In this document: in pieces, positions 16,530 through 24,141 of the stretch
Position numbering within the stretch: the stretch's first letter is position 1
Layout of the letters: each line of letters begins with the position of its first letter
From: an uncultured Bacilli bacterium
GTDB lineage: Bacteria > Bacillota_I > Bacilli_A > RF39 > UBA660
Direction: 5' to 3'
DNA length: 31,685 nt
Assembly: GCA_934101225.1 (NCBI GenBank)
Contig: CAKOQK010000015.1
Location: forward strand, 1 to 31,685
Program-made: the position numbers and the translations under genes
The notes under the pieces: generated by a model
Databases searched by the model: none
Seen by the model: the letters and a program-made list of their open reading frames with translations, nothing else
Told to the model about the DNA's origin: nothing

Positions 16530-16583
16530 AATTTATCACGATTTTTCACATAAGTCAATTGTTTTTTGAATCATTTTCAAAAA
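16530..16583 (-). promoter_or_regulatory. promoter of the toxI-toxN operon, with upstream inverted repeat
   Basis: TTGACT (16553-16558), a 17-bp spacer and extended -10 TGATAAATT (TAAATT at 16530-16535) on the minus strand, reading into the antitoxin repeats. Directly upstream of the -35 is a perfect inverted repeat, TTTTTGAA / TTCAAAAA (16563-16583), which could be an operator or the tail of the upstream transcript. Confidence 0.7.
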
Positions 16584-16604
16584 TTTATTTTCAATCTATC
16601 TAAG

Positions 16605-16635
16605 TTTAATAAAACTAGAGAACAAACCCTAGTTT
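16605..16635 (-). terminator. terminator of the second antitoxin-like cassette
   Basis: AAACTAGGG pairs with CTCTAGTTT (nine pairs, one G-T wobble) around a six-base loop, followed by TATTAAAC. Stem and loop lengths equal those of the toxI terminator, and the 3' arms CTCTAGTTT and CTCTAATCT are alike, so the two cassettes are related. Confidence 0.7.
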
Positions 16636-16640
16636 CCTTT

Positions 16641-16705
16641 TTTAGTTCCTGTTTAAGTGAAAATCACTTTTTTTAATTCCTATCATGGTGGGAGTCACTA
16701 GCTTT
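16641..16705 (-). ncRNA. second, diverged ToxI-like repeat cassette without a toxin gene
   Basis: Two units read in the toxN direction: 16671-16705 (35 nt) and 16641-16670 (30 nt). Both begin AAAG and end with GGAAnTAAA or the like, as the toxI units do; the first opens AAAAAAGCTAGTG, almost the same as AAAAAAGCGAGTG of toxI unit 1. The second holds AAGTGA / TCACTT, a perfect hairpin. A terminator of matching geometry follows at once. No toxin gene lies after it: the next element is the promoter of the functional locus. It could be a decaying duplicate, or a stand-alone antitoxin able to neutralise an incoming ToxN; the second is speculation. Confidence 0.6.
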
Positions 16706-16706
16706 T

Positions 16707-16814
16707 TTATAATTCTAAACTATTTTCATTTAATAAAAATTCATAAATATTTAAAAATAATATACCATCATCATTTCTATATGAACTAACTTCATCTTTA
16801 GTAACAATAATCTC
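16707..16814 (-). pseudogene. ORF remnant (about 35 codons, no proper start)
   Basis: An open frame without a start codon behind a ribosome site reads EIIVTKDEVSSYRNDDG, continues through a hydrophobic FLNIYEFLL-like stretch, and ends in TAA two bases from the second antitoxin-like cassette. It reads like the C-terminal piece of a real protein in composition, but I cannot name a family. Chance is possible at this A+T content. Confidence 0.3.
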
Positions 16815-16833
16815 TATTTATTTTCATACTTCC

Positions 16834-16871
16834 ATTACGAATTTTTTCCGTTTCGTACCCATTTTCGTAAT
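16834..16871. repeat. 38-nt repeat, copy 1 (terminal inverted repeat ATTACGAA/TTCGTAAT)
   Basis: Begins ATTACGAA and ends TTCGTAAT, an 8-bp inverted repeat around a 22-base interior; 35 of 38 bases match copy 2 at 16907-16944. On the minus strand one frame reads YENGYETEKIRN, so it might alternatively be a duplicated coding piece. Confidence 0.7.
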
Positions 16872-16906
16872 AAAATACATCATAATTAAGCTTTTATGTC
16901 AATAAT

Positions 16907-16944
16907 ATTACGAATTTTTTCCGTTTTGTACCTTTTTTCGTAAT
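16907..16944. repeat. 38-nt repeat, copy 2
   Basis: Second copy of the ATTACGAA...TTCGTAAT element, in the same orientation as copy 1 and 73 nt away start to start. The three differences lie in the interior; both 8-bp ends are intact. In one minus-strand frame it reads DYEKRYKTEKIRN. A TTGACA hexamer (16897-16902) lies between the copies and reads toward copy 1, with only a weak -10. Confidence 0.7.
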
Positions 16945-16960
16945 CGAAATAAAATAATCA

Positions 16961-17062
16961 TTAATGCTTTTGCTTCACCCCGATAAAGTAACTTTTAGTC
17001 GCTTGCAGGCTTAAATTTGTGGTACTTGTAACCGTACTTTTTTTATTATTATTTCCTTTCAT
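16961..17062 (-). CDS. small ORF or gene remnant, 33 codons
   Basis: ATG (17060-17062) to TAA encodes MKGNNNKKSTVTSTTN, then LSLQATKSYFIGVKQKH. Codons such as CTG, GCG, ACC, GGG and GTG are rare in the neighbouring genes, so this piece looks foreign. The ribosome site is poor (GAGA close to the ATG). Downstream the same frame, after two stops, continues as LFYFDYEKRYKTEKIRN across a 38-nt repeat, suggesting a broken longer gene. I do not recognise it. It lies between mutS and the antitoxin cassettes. Confidence 0.35.
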   Translation of the reverse strand: MKGNNNKKSTVTSTTNLSLQATKSYFIGVKQKH

Positions 17063-17087
17063 ATCTCAAAGAATATTTTATCCTAAA

Positions 17088-19628
17088 TTATTCTCTTATA
17101 TCTTTAGATTTATTCTTTAAATCAAATAATATTTTTAGAGCATCCATAGGAGTTGTATTTAATGGATCAATTTTATCTATTTCTTCTTTTAAAATATTTG
17201 GTTCTTTTACTGGTTCAGTAAAATCAAATGATATTTGCTTACTACCACTATCTTTACTATTTGTTTCATATTCTTTAAGCATCTTATTGGCATCATTAAT
17301 AATGTCTTTAGGAAGTCCTGCTAAATCAGCAACATGAATACCATAACTTTTATCAATTGCTCCATCTTCAATTCTATGTAAGAATACAAGCTTATTATTA
17401 TCTAAAGTTGCACTAACATGAACATTTTTAATAGTAGGATATTCATCTGTTAAACTAGTCAATTCATGATAATGAGTACTAAAAAGAGTTTTACATTTAA
17501 TATTTTTAGTGACATATTTTAAAATAGCTCCAGCTAAACTCATACCATCATAAGTAGCAGTACCTCTTCCTAACTCATCAAATAAGATTAATGATTCACT
17601 AGTTGCATTTTTAATCGCACTTCTACTTTCTTTCATTTCAACCATAAAAGTAGATTCTCCACTAACTAAATCATCACTAGCACCTATTCTAGTAAATATA
17701 GCATCAAAAATACATAAATTAGCATAATCAGCAGGTACAAAAGATCCTATTTGAGCCATAATAATTATAATAGCAAGTTGTCTCATATAAGTAGATTTAC
17801 CACTCATATTAGGCCCCGTTATTAAAAGTGTATTTATATTTTTATCCATATAAATATCATTTTTAACATACTTTCCATTAGTTACTATATTAATAACTGG
17901 ATGAAAACCATTTTTAATATCAATTAACTTGTCATGATTAAATACTGGTCTAACTAACTTTTCCTTTTCTGACACAATTGATAAAGAACATAAAGCATCA
18001 ATTATACCAATCTTATTAGCTGTTTCCTTTAAAGAAATAATATCTTTCTTTATTGTTTCTTTTATTTCATTAAATAAATCATATTCAAGTTCAATAATTC
18101 TTTCTTCAGCATTTAATATCATAGCTTCTTTTTCTTTTAATACAGGACTTATAAATCTTTCCCCAGTAGTTAAAGTTTGTTTTCTTTCCCAACCAAACTC
18201 TTCTTTAACACGAGATGCTTGTCCCTTACTTATTTCAATATAGTAACCAAAAACTTTATTATATCCAACTTTTAAATTTTGAATGCCAGTTCTTGCTCTT
18301 TCTTCTTGTTCTAATGTACTTAAAAATTCTTTACCACCGCTTCTTATTTTCTTAAGTTCATCTAATTCATTATTGTATCCATCTTTAATTAAATAACCTT
18401 CCTTAATAGATATAGGTGGTTCTTCATATATTGCCTTATCAAGTAAGTTGTATAATTCTTCATGAGTATTAATTTTAATATCAACATTCATCTTAATTAA
18501 GATATCTTTTACTTCTGGTAATACCTTTAAACTGTTTCTTATTTGTAATGCATCCCTAGCGTTAAAAGAACCACAAGTTAACTTACCACATAATCTTTCT
18601 AAATCATAAACTTCATATAAACATTTAAGCAAGTCACTTCTTAAAATGAATTCTTCATTTAATTTAGTAATAATATCTAATCTCTTATTAATCTCTTCTT
18701 CATTTCTAAGAGGATTAGATACCCATAACTTTAAAGTACGTGAACCCATACTAGTTTTACATCTATCTAAAAACCATATTAAAGAATATTCTCTTTCTTT
18801 TAATCTTAGAGTTTCAAATAATTCTAAATTTCTAATAGTATGGATATTTAAATTCAAATAATTACTATTATTAATTATTTTAACATTTTCAAATAAGGAT
18901 ACATCTTTAAGTTCTTTAACAATTAAATAATAAAATAGATGTTTAACTCCAATAGTTACTCTCTCATCACTAATATTATCTAGTATTTTTAAGTCTTTAT
19001 CATACAATTCATCACTATAATTAATATTAACACTATAACTATTTTTAAATAGATTAACTATTTTTTCATTAAAATCTTTTTTTAATATTAATTCTTTTAT
19101 ATTTAAAGTAAGAATTTTATTAACTAAAGTATCTTCATTATAGTCTAAGAATTCCGAATAAATATCTCCGGTAGAAATATCAGCGTATGTAAGTAAATAA
19201 GCATAACTTAAATCTATTATACTTGCTAAATAATTAAAATCAAATGAATCTAAGAAATCTAAATCTACTAAAGTCCCTTTGGAAACTACATTTATTACTT
19301 CTCTTTTAACCATACCTTTTGTTTTTTTAGGATCTTCCATTTGTTCACAGATTGCCACTTTAAATCCTTTATTAACGGCTTTTTCTAAATAAGGCTTAAC
19401 AGCATGATGAGGCACCCCGCACATTGGAACTCTCTCTTCTAATCCAGCATTTTTACCAGTTAATGTTAGTTCAAGTTCATGAGCACCTGTTTCAGCGTCT
19501 TCAAAAAATAATTCATAAAAATCACCAATACGATAAAATAGTAAAGTATCTTCATAGTCTTTCTTAATATCCATATACTGTTTCATCATAGGACTTAAAT
19601 CATCATAGTTTACTTCATTTCTTTTCAT
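17088..19628 (-). CDS. mutS: DNA mismatch repair protein MutS
   Basis: MutS recognises mismatches and starts methyl-independent repair with MutL. The 846-residue product has the mismatch-binding F-x-E motif (FYE at 37-39), Walker A GPNMSGKST (605-613), DELGRGTATYDG (684 on), and the FSTHYHEL switch. Length is typical (about 850-860). The start is the ATG at 19626-19628 behind AGGTG; a GTG nine bases upstream is part of that ribosome site and unlikely to be used. TATAAT at 19647-19652 is a candidate -10, giving a very short leader. mutL does not follow; the toxin-antitoxin island lies downstream instead. Confidence 0.97.
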   Translation of the reverse strand: MKRNEVNYDDLSPMMKQYMDIKKDYEDTLLFYRIGDFYELFFEDAETGAHELELTLTGKNAGLEERVPMCGVPHHAVKPYLEKAVNKGFKVAICEQMEDPKKTKGMVKREVINVVSKGTLVDLDFLDSFDFNYLASIIDLSYAYLLTYADISTGDIYSEFLDYNEDTLVNKILTLNIKELILKKDFNEKIVNLFKNSYSVNINYSDELYDKDLKILDNISDERVTIGVKHLFYYLIVKELKDVSLFENVKIINNSNYLNLNIHTIRNLELFETLRLKEREYSLIWFLDRCKTSMGSRTLKLWVSNPLRNEEEINKRLDIITKLNEEFILRSDLLKCLYEVYDLERLCGKLTCGSFNARDALQIRNSLKVLPEVKDILIKMNVDIKINTHEELYNLLDKAIYEEPPISIKEGYLIKDGYNNELDELKKIRSGGKEFLSTLEQEERARTGIQNLKVGYNKVFGYYIEISKGQASRVKEEFGWERKQTLTTGERFISPVLKEKEAMILNAEERIIELEYDLFNEIKETIKKDIISLKETANKIGIIDALCSLSIVSEKEKLVRPVFNHDKLIDIKNGFHPVINIVTNGKYVKNDIYMDKNINTLLITGPNMSGKSTYMRQLAIIIIMAQIGSFVPADYANLCIFDAIFTRIGASDDLVSGESTFMVEMKESRSAIKNATSESLILFDELGRGTATYDGMSLAGAILKYVTKNIKCKTLFSTHYHELTSLTDEYPTIKNVHVSATLDNNKLVFLHRIEDGAIDKSYGIHVADLAGLPKDIINDANKMLKEYETNSKDSGSKQISFDFTEPVKEPNILKEEIDKIDPLNTTPMDALKILFDLKNKSKDIRE

Positions 19629-19664
19629 TTTTAACACCTAGATGTATTATAGAATATTTTAAAG

Positions 19665-19700
19665 AAAATAAAAAGAAAAGTTAATAATTTTTTAACTTTT
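19665..19700 (-). terminator. intrinsic terminator of the glycine-rich gene pair
   Basis: AAAAGTTAA / TTAACTTTT, a 9-bp stem with a seven-base loop, followed on the minus strand by CTTTTTATTTTC. It begins just past the stop at 19703-19705 and isolates mutS from the surface-protein operon. Confidence 0.8.
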
Positions 19701-19702
19701 CC

Positions 19703-21388
19703 CTAATTTGCATCATTAACATACGTGATTTTAGCATAACCATCGCCTTCTTTAGCGCATTTGCTTATTGGATTAGCTGAATGACCATCAGCACAATTTT
19801 TCTTATCATTTAAAATATTAGAACCAATTGTGTTAACAGTATAGGTGCCAATTACGGTTGATTCTACGCATGCATAACAAAACATTTTTTTGTTATTTAA
19901 TCTGCCATTGTCAATGTAACCTGATCCACCAGCACCTGTTGAGCCACGACCGCTAGAACCGCCCCAAAAGCCGCCTCCGCCGCCTCCGCCATTCGTGTCA
20001 TAATTGCTGGTAGTTGCTGTTCCAAATTTACCAGCTGGAGAATATGTATCATGATGTCCTGCTCCAGTTTGTGTTCCCCCACCAGGAAGACGGGAAGCGT
20101 TGTTATAATCTGAAATACTAGTAGTACCAGTTGAACCTATATAACCACCACCGGATCCGCCTAGAGTAGTAACATTAGCCATACCTCCACCGCCACCACC
20201 AGCAACTATTAAAATATCGTCTTTATATTCTTTTAATTCACTTAATAATCCTTCTCTTAAAGCCATATGCGTAGCGCCACCGCCACCATAGCAGACTGAT
20301 CCACCACTTGCTTTGCCACCAGATCCGCCACCACCATTGTAGCCACCCGGTGAAGTTCTACCAGCTGCAGGATGAATTGGCATTGACCCAACATATACAT
20401 AAACTTGTTCATCTTTTTCTAAATTAATTTCTCCTGCTGAATATCCACCGTATCCACCCGCTCCATAACTACTAGAATATCCTCCTTGTGCGCCCCACAC
20501 TTCTAATTTATAAATTCCGGTTACAGGTGCAGTGTATAAATAATAAGGTGTATTTGCGTCATATGTATAAGATTTAGCTAAAGAATCTGCGGATGCATTT
20601 AAAGCTGTGAAATAAATATTTATCGTATCTGGTAATTTTTCTAAGTCATTCAATTGAATTGACCATTTACTAGTACTATAATCACATAACACTCTTGAAC
20701 TTTCAAATGAAATTTCCCCATTTTCATCAAATGCTTTCATTTTGGCATTATAAGCACAAGATGATGGCAACTCTTCAACTTGAGTAGTGCCTTGATCAGT
20801 AACTATAAAACTCAGAATCTTTATTTGCTCCATGCTTAAAGATCCATTTCCAATTTGATTTGTAAGTATTAAATCGTTCCAAAAATAACCGGCTTTCAAA
20901 CTGAGTTTAATATAAATATCCTCTTTTCCAAAATTTTGAGTATAAATCAGTGTATCAATTTTGTTGGAATTTCCTGGATAAATTTTACCGGAAATCTTGG
21001 GATTAGATGTACAATCATTTTGCACATTAATTTTTTTAGCAAGTTCTTCATTAGTTCCTGTGCAATTTGAATCACTACAAATTTCATAGATTATTTCATA
21101 GTTTGTCACAATATTGTTTAAATTAGTTAATGCAACATTGAATTGTTCTTTAGTTCCAGCTTTTAATTTTAAAATACGATCATCTGATTGGCCACCATTA
21201 GTAGTCATATTAAATTTAAGATCATTAATAACAATATTGGCAACTGTTTTACTACTTTGCAATGTAAAAAACGCTAAGGAATAGCCAATAGTTACAATAA
21301 ACACAAATATAATGATTACAATTGTAAAAAACTTTGTTTTTTTATTTTTACTAATTAATTTATAAAAATCATTAATTTTCGTTTTCAA
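19703..21388 (-). CDS. membrane-anchored surface protein with one ALK/LTK-like glycine-rich domain
   Basis: A 561-residue protein: lysine-rich N-terminus, transmembrane anchor at about 20-42, an extracellular beta domain (about 45-280) with cysteine pairs such as CSDSNC, then a glycine-rich domain from about 288 (YKLEVWGAQGG) through GGYGGYSAGEI, GGYNGGGGSGG, GGGGATHMALREGLL, ILIVAGGGGGG and GGGFWGG to MFCYAC and a last GDGYAKITY. It is a paralogue of the gene just upstream and shares the domain of the 8336-11047 protein. No sortase motif is seen, so anchoring is by the N-terminal segment. It starts with TTG; an excellent GAGGTGATC ribosome site eight bases upstream and the lack of any ATG before the anchor support this. 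The 23-bp spacing makes it the second gene of an operon. Confidence 0.8.
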   Translation of the reverse strand: MKTKINDFYKLISKNKKTKFFTIVIIIFVFIVTIGYSLAFFTLQSSKTVANIVINDLKFNMTTNGGQSDDRILKLKAGTKEQFNVALTNLNNIVTNYEIIYEICSDSNCTGTNEELAKKINVQNDCTSNPKISGKIYPGNSNKIDTLIYTQNFGKEDIYIKLSLKAGYFWNDLILTNQIGNGSLSMEQIKILSFIVTDQGTTQVEELPSSCAYNAKMKAFDENGEISFESSRVLCDYSTSKWSIQLNDLEKLPDTINIYFTALNASADSLAKSYTYDANTPYYLYTAPVTGIYKLEVWGAQGGYSSSYGAGGYGGYSAGEINLEKDEQVYVYVGSMPIHPAAGRTSPGGYNGGGGSGGKASGGSVCYGGGGATHMALREGLLSELKEYKDDILIVAGGGGGGMANVTTLGGSGGGYIGSTGTTSISDYNNASRLPGGGTQTGAGHHDTYSPAGKFGTATTSNYDTNGGGGGGGFWGGSSGRGSTGAGGSGYIDNGRLNNKKMFCYACVESTVIGTYTVNTIGSNILNDKKNCADGHSANPISKCAKEGDGYAKITYVNDAN

Positions 21389-21411
21389 ATAAGATCACCT
21401 CAATTATATAA

Positions 21412-23034
21412 TTAATTACCAGTTGAATTTACAAGCCTTAAAAAAGTAATTTTTGCATAACCGTTGCCAGCTTTTGCACACTTACTAATTGGTTCTTCAG
21501 AATACCCATTTGGACAATTTTCTTTATCAGTTAAATCACTACTTCCAATTGTATTTATAGTATAAGTATTTTCATCAGTAGATTCAGTACAATCATAGCA
21601 GTACATATATTTATTTGTTAAATCTGTGTTGCCAATATATCCGGATCCACCTGAGCCAGTTGATAAACTTCCTCGACGGCCAGGATAAAATCCGCCGCCT
21701 CCGCCGCCTCCGGTGCAATCACTTGATGCTGATGAGGATGGAGATGCTTGTCCAAATGTTCTTCCACTTGGTCCTGTTTGATTACCACCAGAATAAATAT
21801 TATTATATTTTGAATTAACAGTGACATTTTTTACTCCTTCAATGCCACCACCGGAACCACCAGCAGCTAATCCACCAACACAATCTTTATTGGTAGAACT
21901 CACAGTACAGTTACAGCCGCCACCACCACCGCCACTTACAAGTAGAATATCATCAATATTACTACTTAAATCTTTAAGTAATCCGGTTCTTCTAGCAATG
22001 TGGGTTGCACCACCACCGCCGCCGCAAGCAATGGTTGAATTACAAGAATAACCACCACCATTATATCCACCAACAGAATAATTATTAGTCATCGTAGGAT
22101 TATTACCAATATAAATATATAAGTTATCACCTTTATTAAGGGTAATTTCTCCAGTAGAATAGCTACCATATCCGCCTTTGTCTCTACCTCCTTGAGCACC
22201 CCATGTTTCAAGTTTATATACAGCATTTTCAGTAGCTGTAAAAATACTATATGGTTCTTTCCATGATACGGTTGATGCAATATATTCATATTTTGTAACA
22301 TATGCATCTTCTGGTAAATTTTCTGAAACAAAATTTAATGTGATACTGCTAGGAAGTTTGTCAAAGTCACTAAAACTTATTGACCATTTATTTGAAAGAT
22401 AATTACATACTAGATTTAACGAACTAAATATTTCATTACCACTAGAATCAGTTGCATCAACTGTAACATTATATGAGCAACTATTTGGTATGTATGAAAC
22501 TTCTATGCCATCTACATAACTAATTATATTAATTCCGTTTAAATTTAAATTATTCATATTATCATTTTTACTGACAAGTTCTAATTCATTCCATTCATAT
22601 ACAGCATTAATTTTTATTTTTATATATACATCTTTTGTTGTATTATTTTCAGTACTTATTATTATTTCATCCTTTTTACCATTTTTAAGAGTTTTTAATG
22701 TTTTATCATAATTGATATTTATATTTTCTGGTAAATAATTTACAATATTTGAACATATCTCATCCATACATACGTCATAAGTTAATTCATATTTTACATT
22801 AGATTTATTTAAATTTCTTATTAATACTTTAAATTCTTCTTGTTTATTAGATGATAGTTTAAGTATTCTTTTATCTATTTCTTTACTATTTGTTGTTATA
22901 TTAAAAGATAAATCATTTATTGTAATATTAGATTGATAGTTATTTTTATACACTGAAAAGCAAATAAAAGATAATCCTATTAATAAAGTAAAAATTAAGG
23001 TTATTATTACATATTTATTCTTTAACATCTTCAT
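21412..23034 (-). CDS. membrane-anchored surface protein with one glycine-rich domain (paralogue)
   Basis: A 540-residue paralogue of the 19703-21388 gene, with the same layout: anchor at about 6-28, beta domain with NDLSFNITTNS and RILKLSSNKQEEF (compare NDLKFNMTTNG and RILKLKAGTKEQF), then the glycine-rich domain beginning YKLETWGAQGG near residue 270 and ending GNGYAKITF. Conserved cysteines include MYCYDC and two more near the C-terminus (NC, KC) shared with the neighbour. The start is ATG at 23032-23034 behind AGGA; the open frame could extend three codons to a TTG that is too close to that site. It is the promoter-proximal gene of the pair. Tandem duplication of a surface gene is the simplest origin. 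Confidence 0.8.
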   Translation of the reverse strand: MKMLKNKYVIITLIFTLLIGLSFICFSVYKNNYQSNITINDLSFNITTNSKEIDKRILKLSSNKQEEFKVLIRNLNKSNVKYELTYDVCMDEICSNIVNYLPENININYDKTLKTLKNGKKDEIIISTENNTTKDVYIKIKINAVYEWNELELVSKNDNMNNLNLNGINIISYVDGIEVSYIPNSCSYNVTVDATDSSGNEIFSSLNLVCNYLSNKWSISFSDFDKLPSSITLNFVSENLPEDAYVTKYEYIASTVSWKEPYSIFTATENAVYKLETWGAQGGRDKGGYGSYSTGEITLNKGDNLYIYIGNNPTMTNNYSVGGYNGGGYSCNSTIACGGGGGATHIARRTGLLKDLSSNIDDILLVSGGGGGGCNCTVSSTNKDCVGGLAAGGSGGGIEGVKNVTVNSKYNNIYSGGNQTGPSGRTFGQASPSSSASSDCTGGGGGGGFYPGRRGSLSTGSGGSGYIGNTDLTNKYMYCYDCTESTDENTYTINTIGSSDLTDKENCPNGYSEEPISKCAKAGNGYAKITFLRLVNSTGN

Positions 23035-23058
23035 TATTATCAATCCTATTCTTTAAAA

Positions 23059-23088
23059 ATTATAACTTAGTATTTCATTTGTTGTCAA
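23059..23088 (-). promoter_or_regulatory. consensus sigma-A promoter of the glycine-rich operon
   Basis: TTGACA (23083-23088), 18-bp spacer, TATAAT (23059-23064) on the minus strand. Both hexamers are perfect, so these surface proteins are probably strongly expressed. Confidence 0.8.
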
Positions 23089-23096
23089 GCGTACAA

Positions 23097-24110
23097 TTAT
23101 ACGTTTTTTAGTTTTTCAATTGCTTCATCAAATGTATTAACATTAATTATTTTTATTTTATAATTATATTTTTCAACTAATTCTTTTACTTCATCATAAT
23201 TATCATTTGGGCAAATAAATATATCTGCTTTTTCTTTAACTGCTGATGCAAGTTTATAGTTTATACCACCTATTTTGCCAACATTACCATCTTTATCAAT
23301 TGTACCAGTACCTACTATTTTTCTCCCTTTGGTTATGTCATCTTTTGTTAAAGCATTATATATTGATAAAGACATAATTAATCCCCCGGATGGACCTGAT
23401 TCACTATTTTTTTTACTTATTTTTAAATTATAATTACTACTAATATCTAAAATAGATATAACTGAAATGCCAATATATTTGTCATTATCTTTTTCATAAA
23501 TAGTAGATTCTGTTTCTAAAACTTTATTATTTCTTTGATATTTAATTTTAACTTTTTCATTTACTTTTTTAGTTTTAATATATTCTTTAAATGAATTCAT
23601 ATCTTTAAATTCAATATCATCATAAGAAATTATTTCATCGCCTATTTTTAAGTTACTATCATTTTGCTCTGTTAAATAATAAACAATATAATTTTCTTTA
23701 TCAATATTATATTTTACATTTGCTTTATTAAACGCTACATATTTTGCGTTACTCATTGCTTCTTGATAATCAAGTTTATCTTGCATGTTTGCATCTTCTA
23801 TAGTTTCATTATCTGGTAACATATCACTATTTTTAACAAGTTCCCAATTTGGCATAATTTTGGAAATTAAATAAATTGGTGTTTTACCTTTCATTGCTGA
23901 TACGTAAGCCATATTAAAAGATCCATTAGTTTCATTTAAATTATCTCCTGTTATTCTTGTATCAACATTAACTATACCACCTGGTTTATATATAGTGTAA
24001 CCTGTGTCATAAAAACAAAACACTACGAATATGATTAAAAAGATTAATTCATAGAGATTTATACCAATGTATTTATTATAAATTTTTTTTATCTTATCTA
24101 TTTTTTTCAT
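23097..24110 (-). CDS. ylbL: YlbL-type PDZ-Lon (S16) membrane protease
   Basis: A 337-residue protein with an N-terminal membrane anchor (about 20-40), a PDZ domain (about 135-205) and a C-terminal Lon-type S16 proteolytic domain without the ATPase. The catalytic dyad is visible: Ser241 in SGPSGG and Lys286 in GGINYKLASA. Length and architecture match YlbL/SdrC-type proteins of Firmicutes; in B. subtilis YlbL degrades a cell-division inhibitor made in DNA damage. It is divergent from ylbJ, matching the B. subtilis neighbourhood ylbJ-ylbK-ylbL. No ribosome site precedes the ATG. Confidence 0.92.
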   Translation of the reverse strand: MKKIDKIKKIYNKYIGINLYELIFLIIFVVFCFYDTGYTIYKPGGIVNVDTRITGDNLNETNGSFNMAYVSAMKGKTPIYLISKIMPNWELVKNSDMLPDNETIEDANMQDKLDYQEAMSNAKYVAFNKANVKYNIDKENYIVYYLTEQNDSNLKIGDEIISYDDIEFKDMNSFKEYIKTKKVNEKVKIKYQRNNKVLETESTIYEKDNDKYIGISVISILDISSNYNLKISKKNSESGPSGGLIMSLSIYNALTKDDITKGRKIVGTGTIDKDGNVGKIGGINYKLASAVKEKADIFICPNDNYDEVKELVEKYNYKIKIINVNTFDEAIEKLKNV

Positions 24111-24116
24111 AATTAA

Positions 24117-24125
24117 ATTATATCA
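24117..24125 (-). promoter_or_regulatory. extended -10 element directly before ylbL (possible leaderless start)
   Basis: TGATATAAT ends six bases before the ylbL ATG, so transcription would begin at or next to the start codon. No Shine-Dalgarno is present in between. No good -35 is seen, which an extended -10 can compensate. Confidence 0.45.
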
Positions 24126-24141
24126 CTATAAAGGAGAAAAT

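Noticed and set aside
16356..16705. Possible CRISPR array
   Set aside because: Units are contiguous without unique spacers, vary in length and sequence, are not CRISPR-palindromic, and sit with a terminator directly before a ToxN gene; type III antitoxin explains them better. No cas genes are present.
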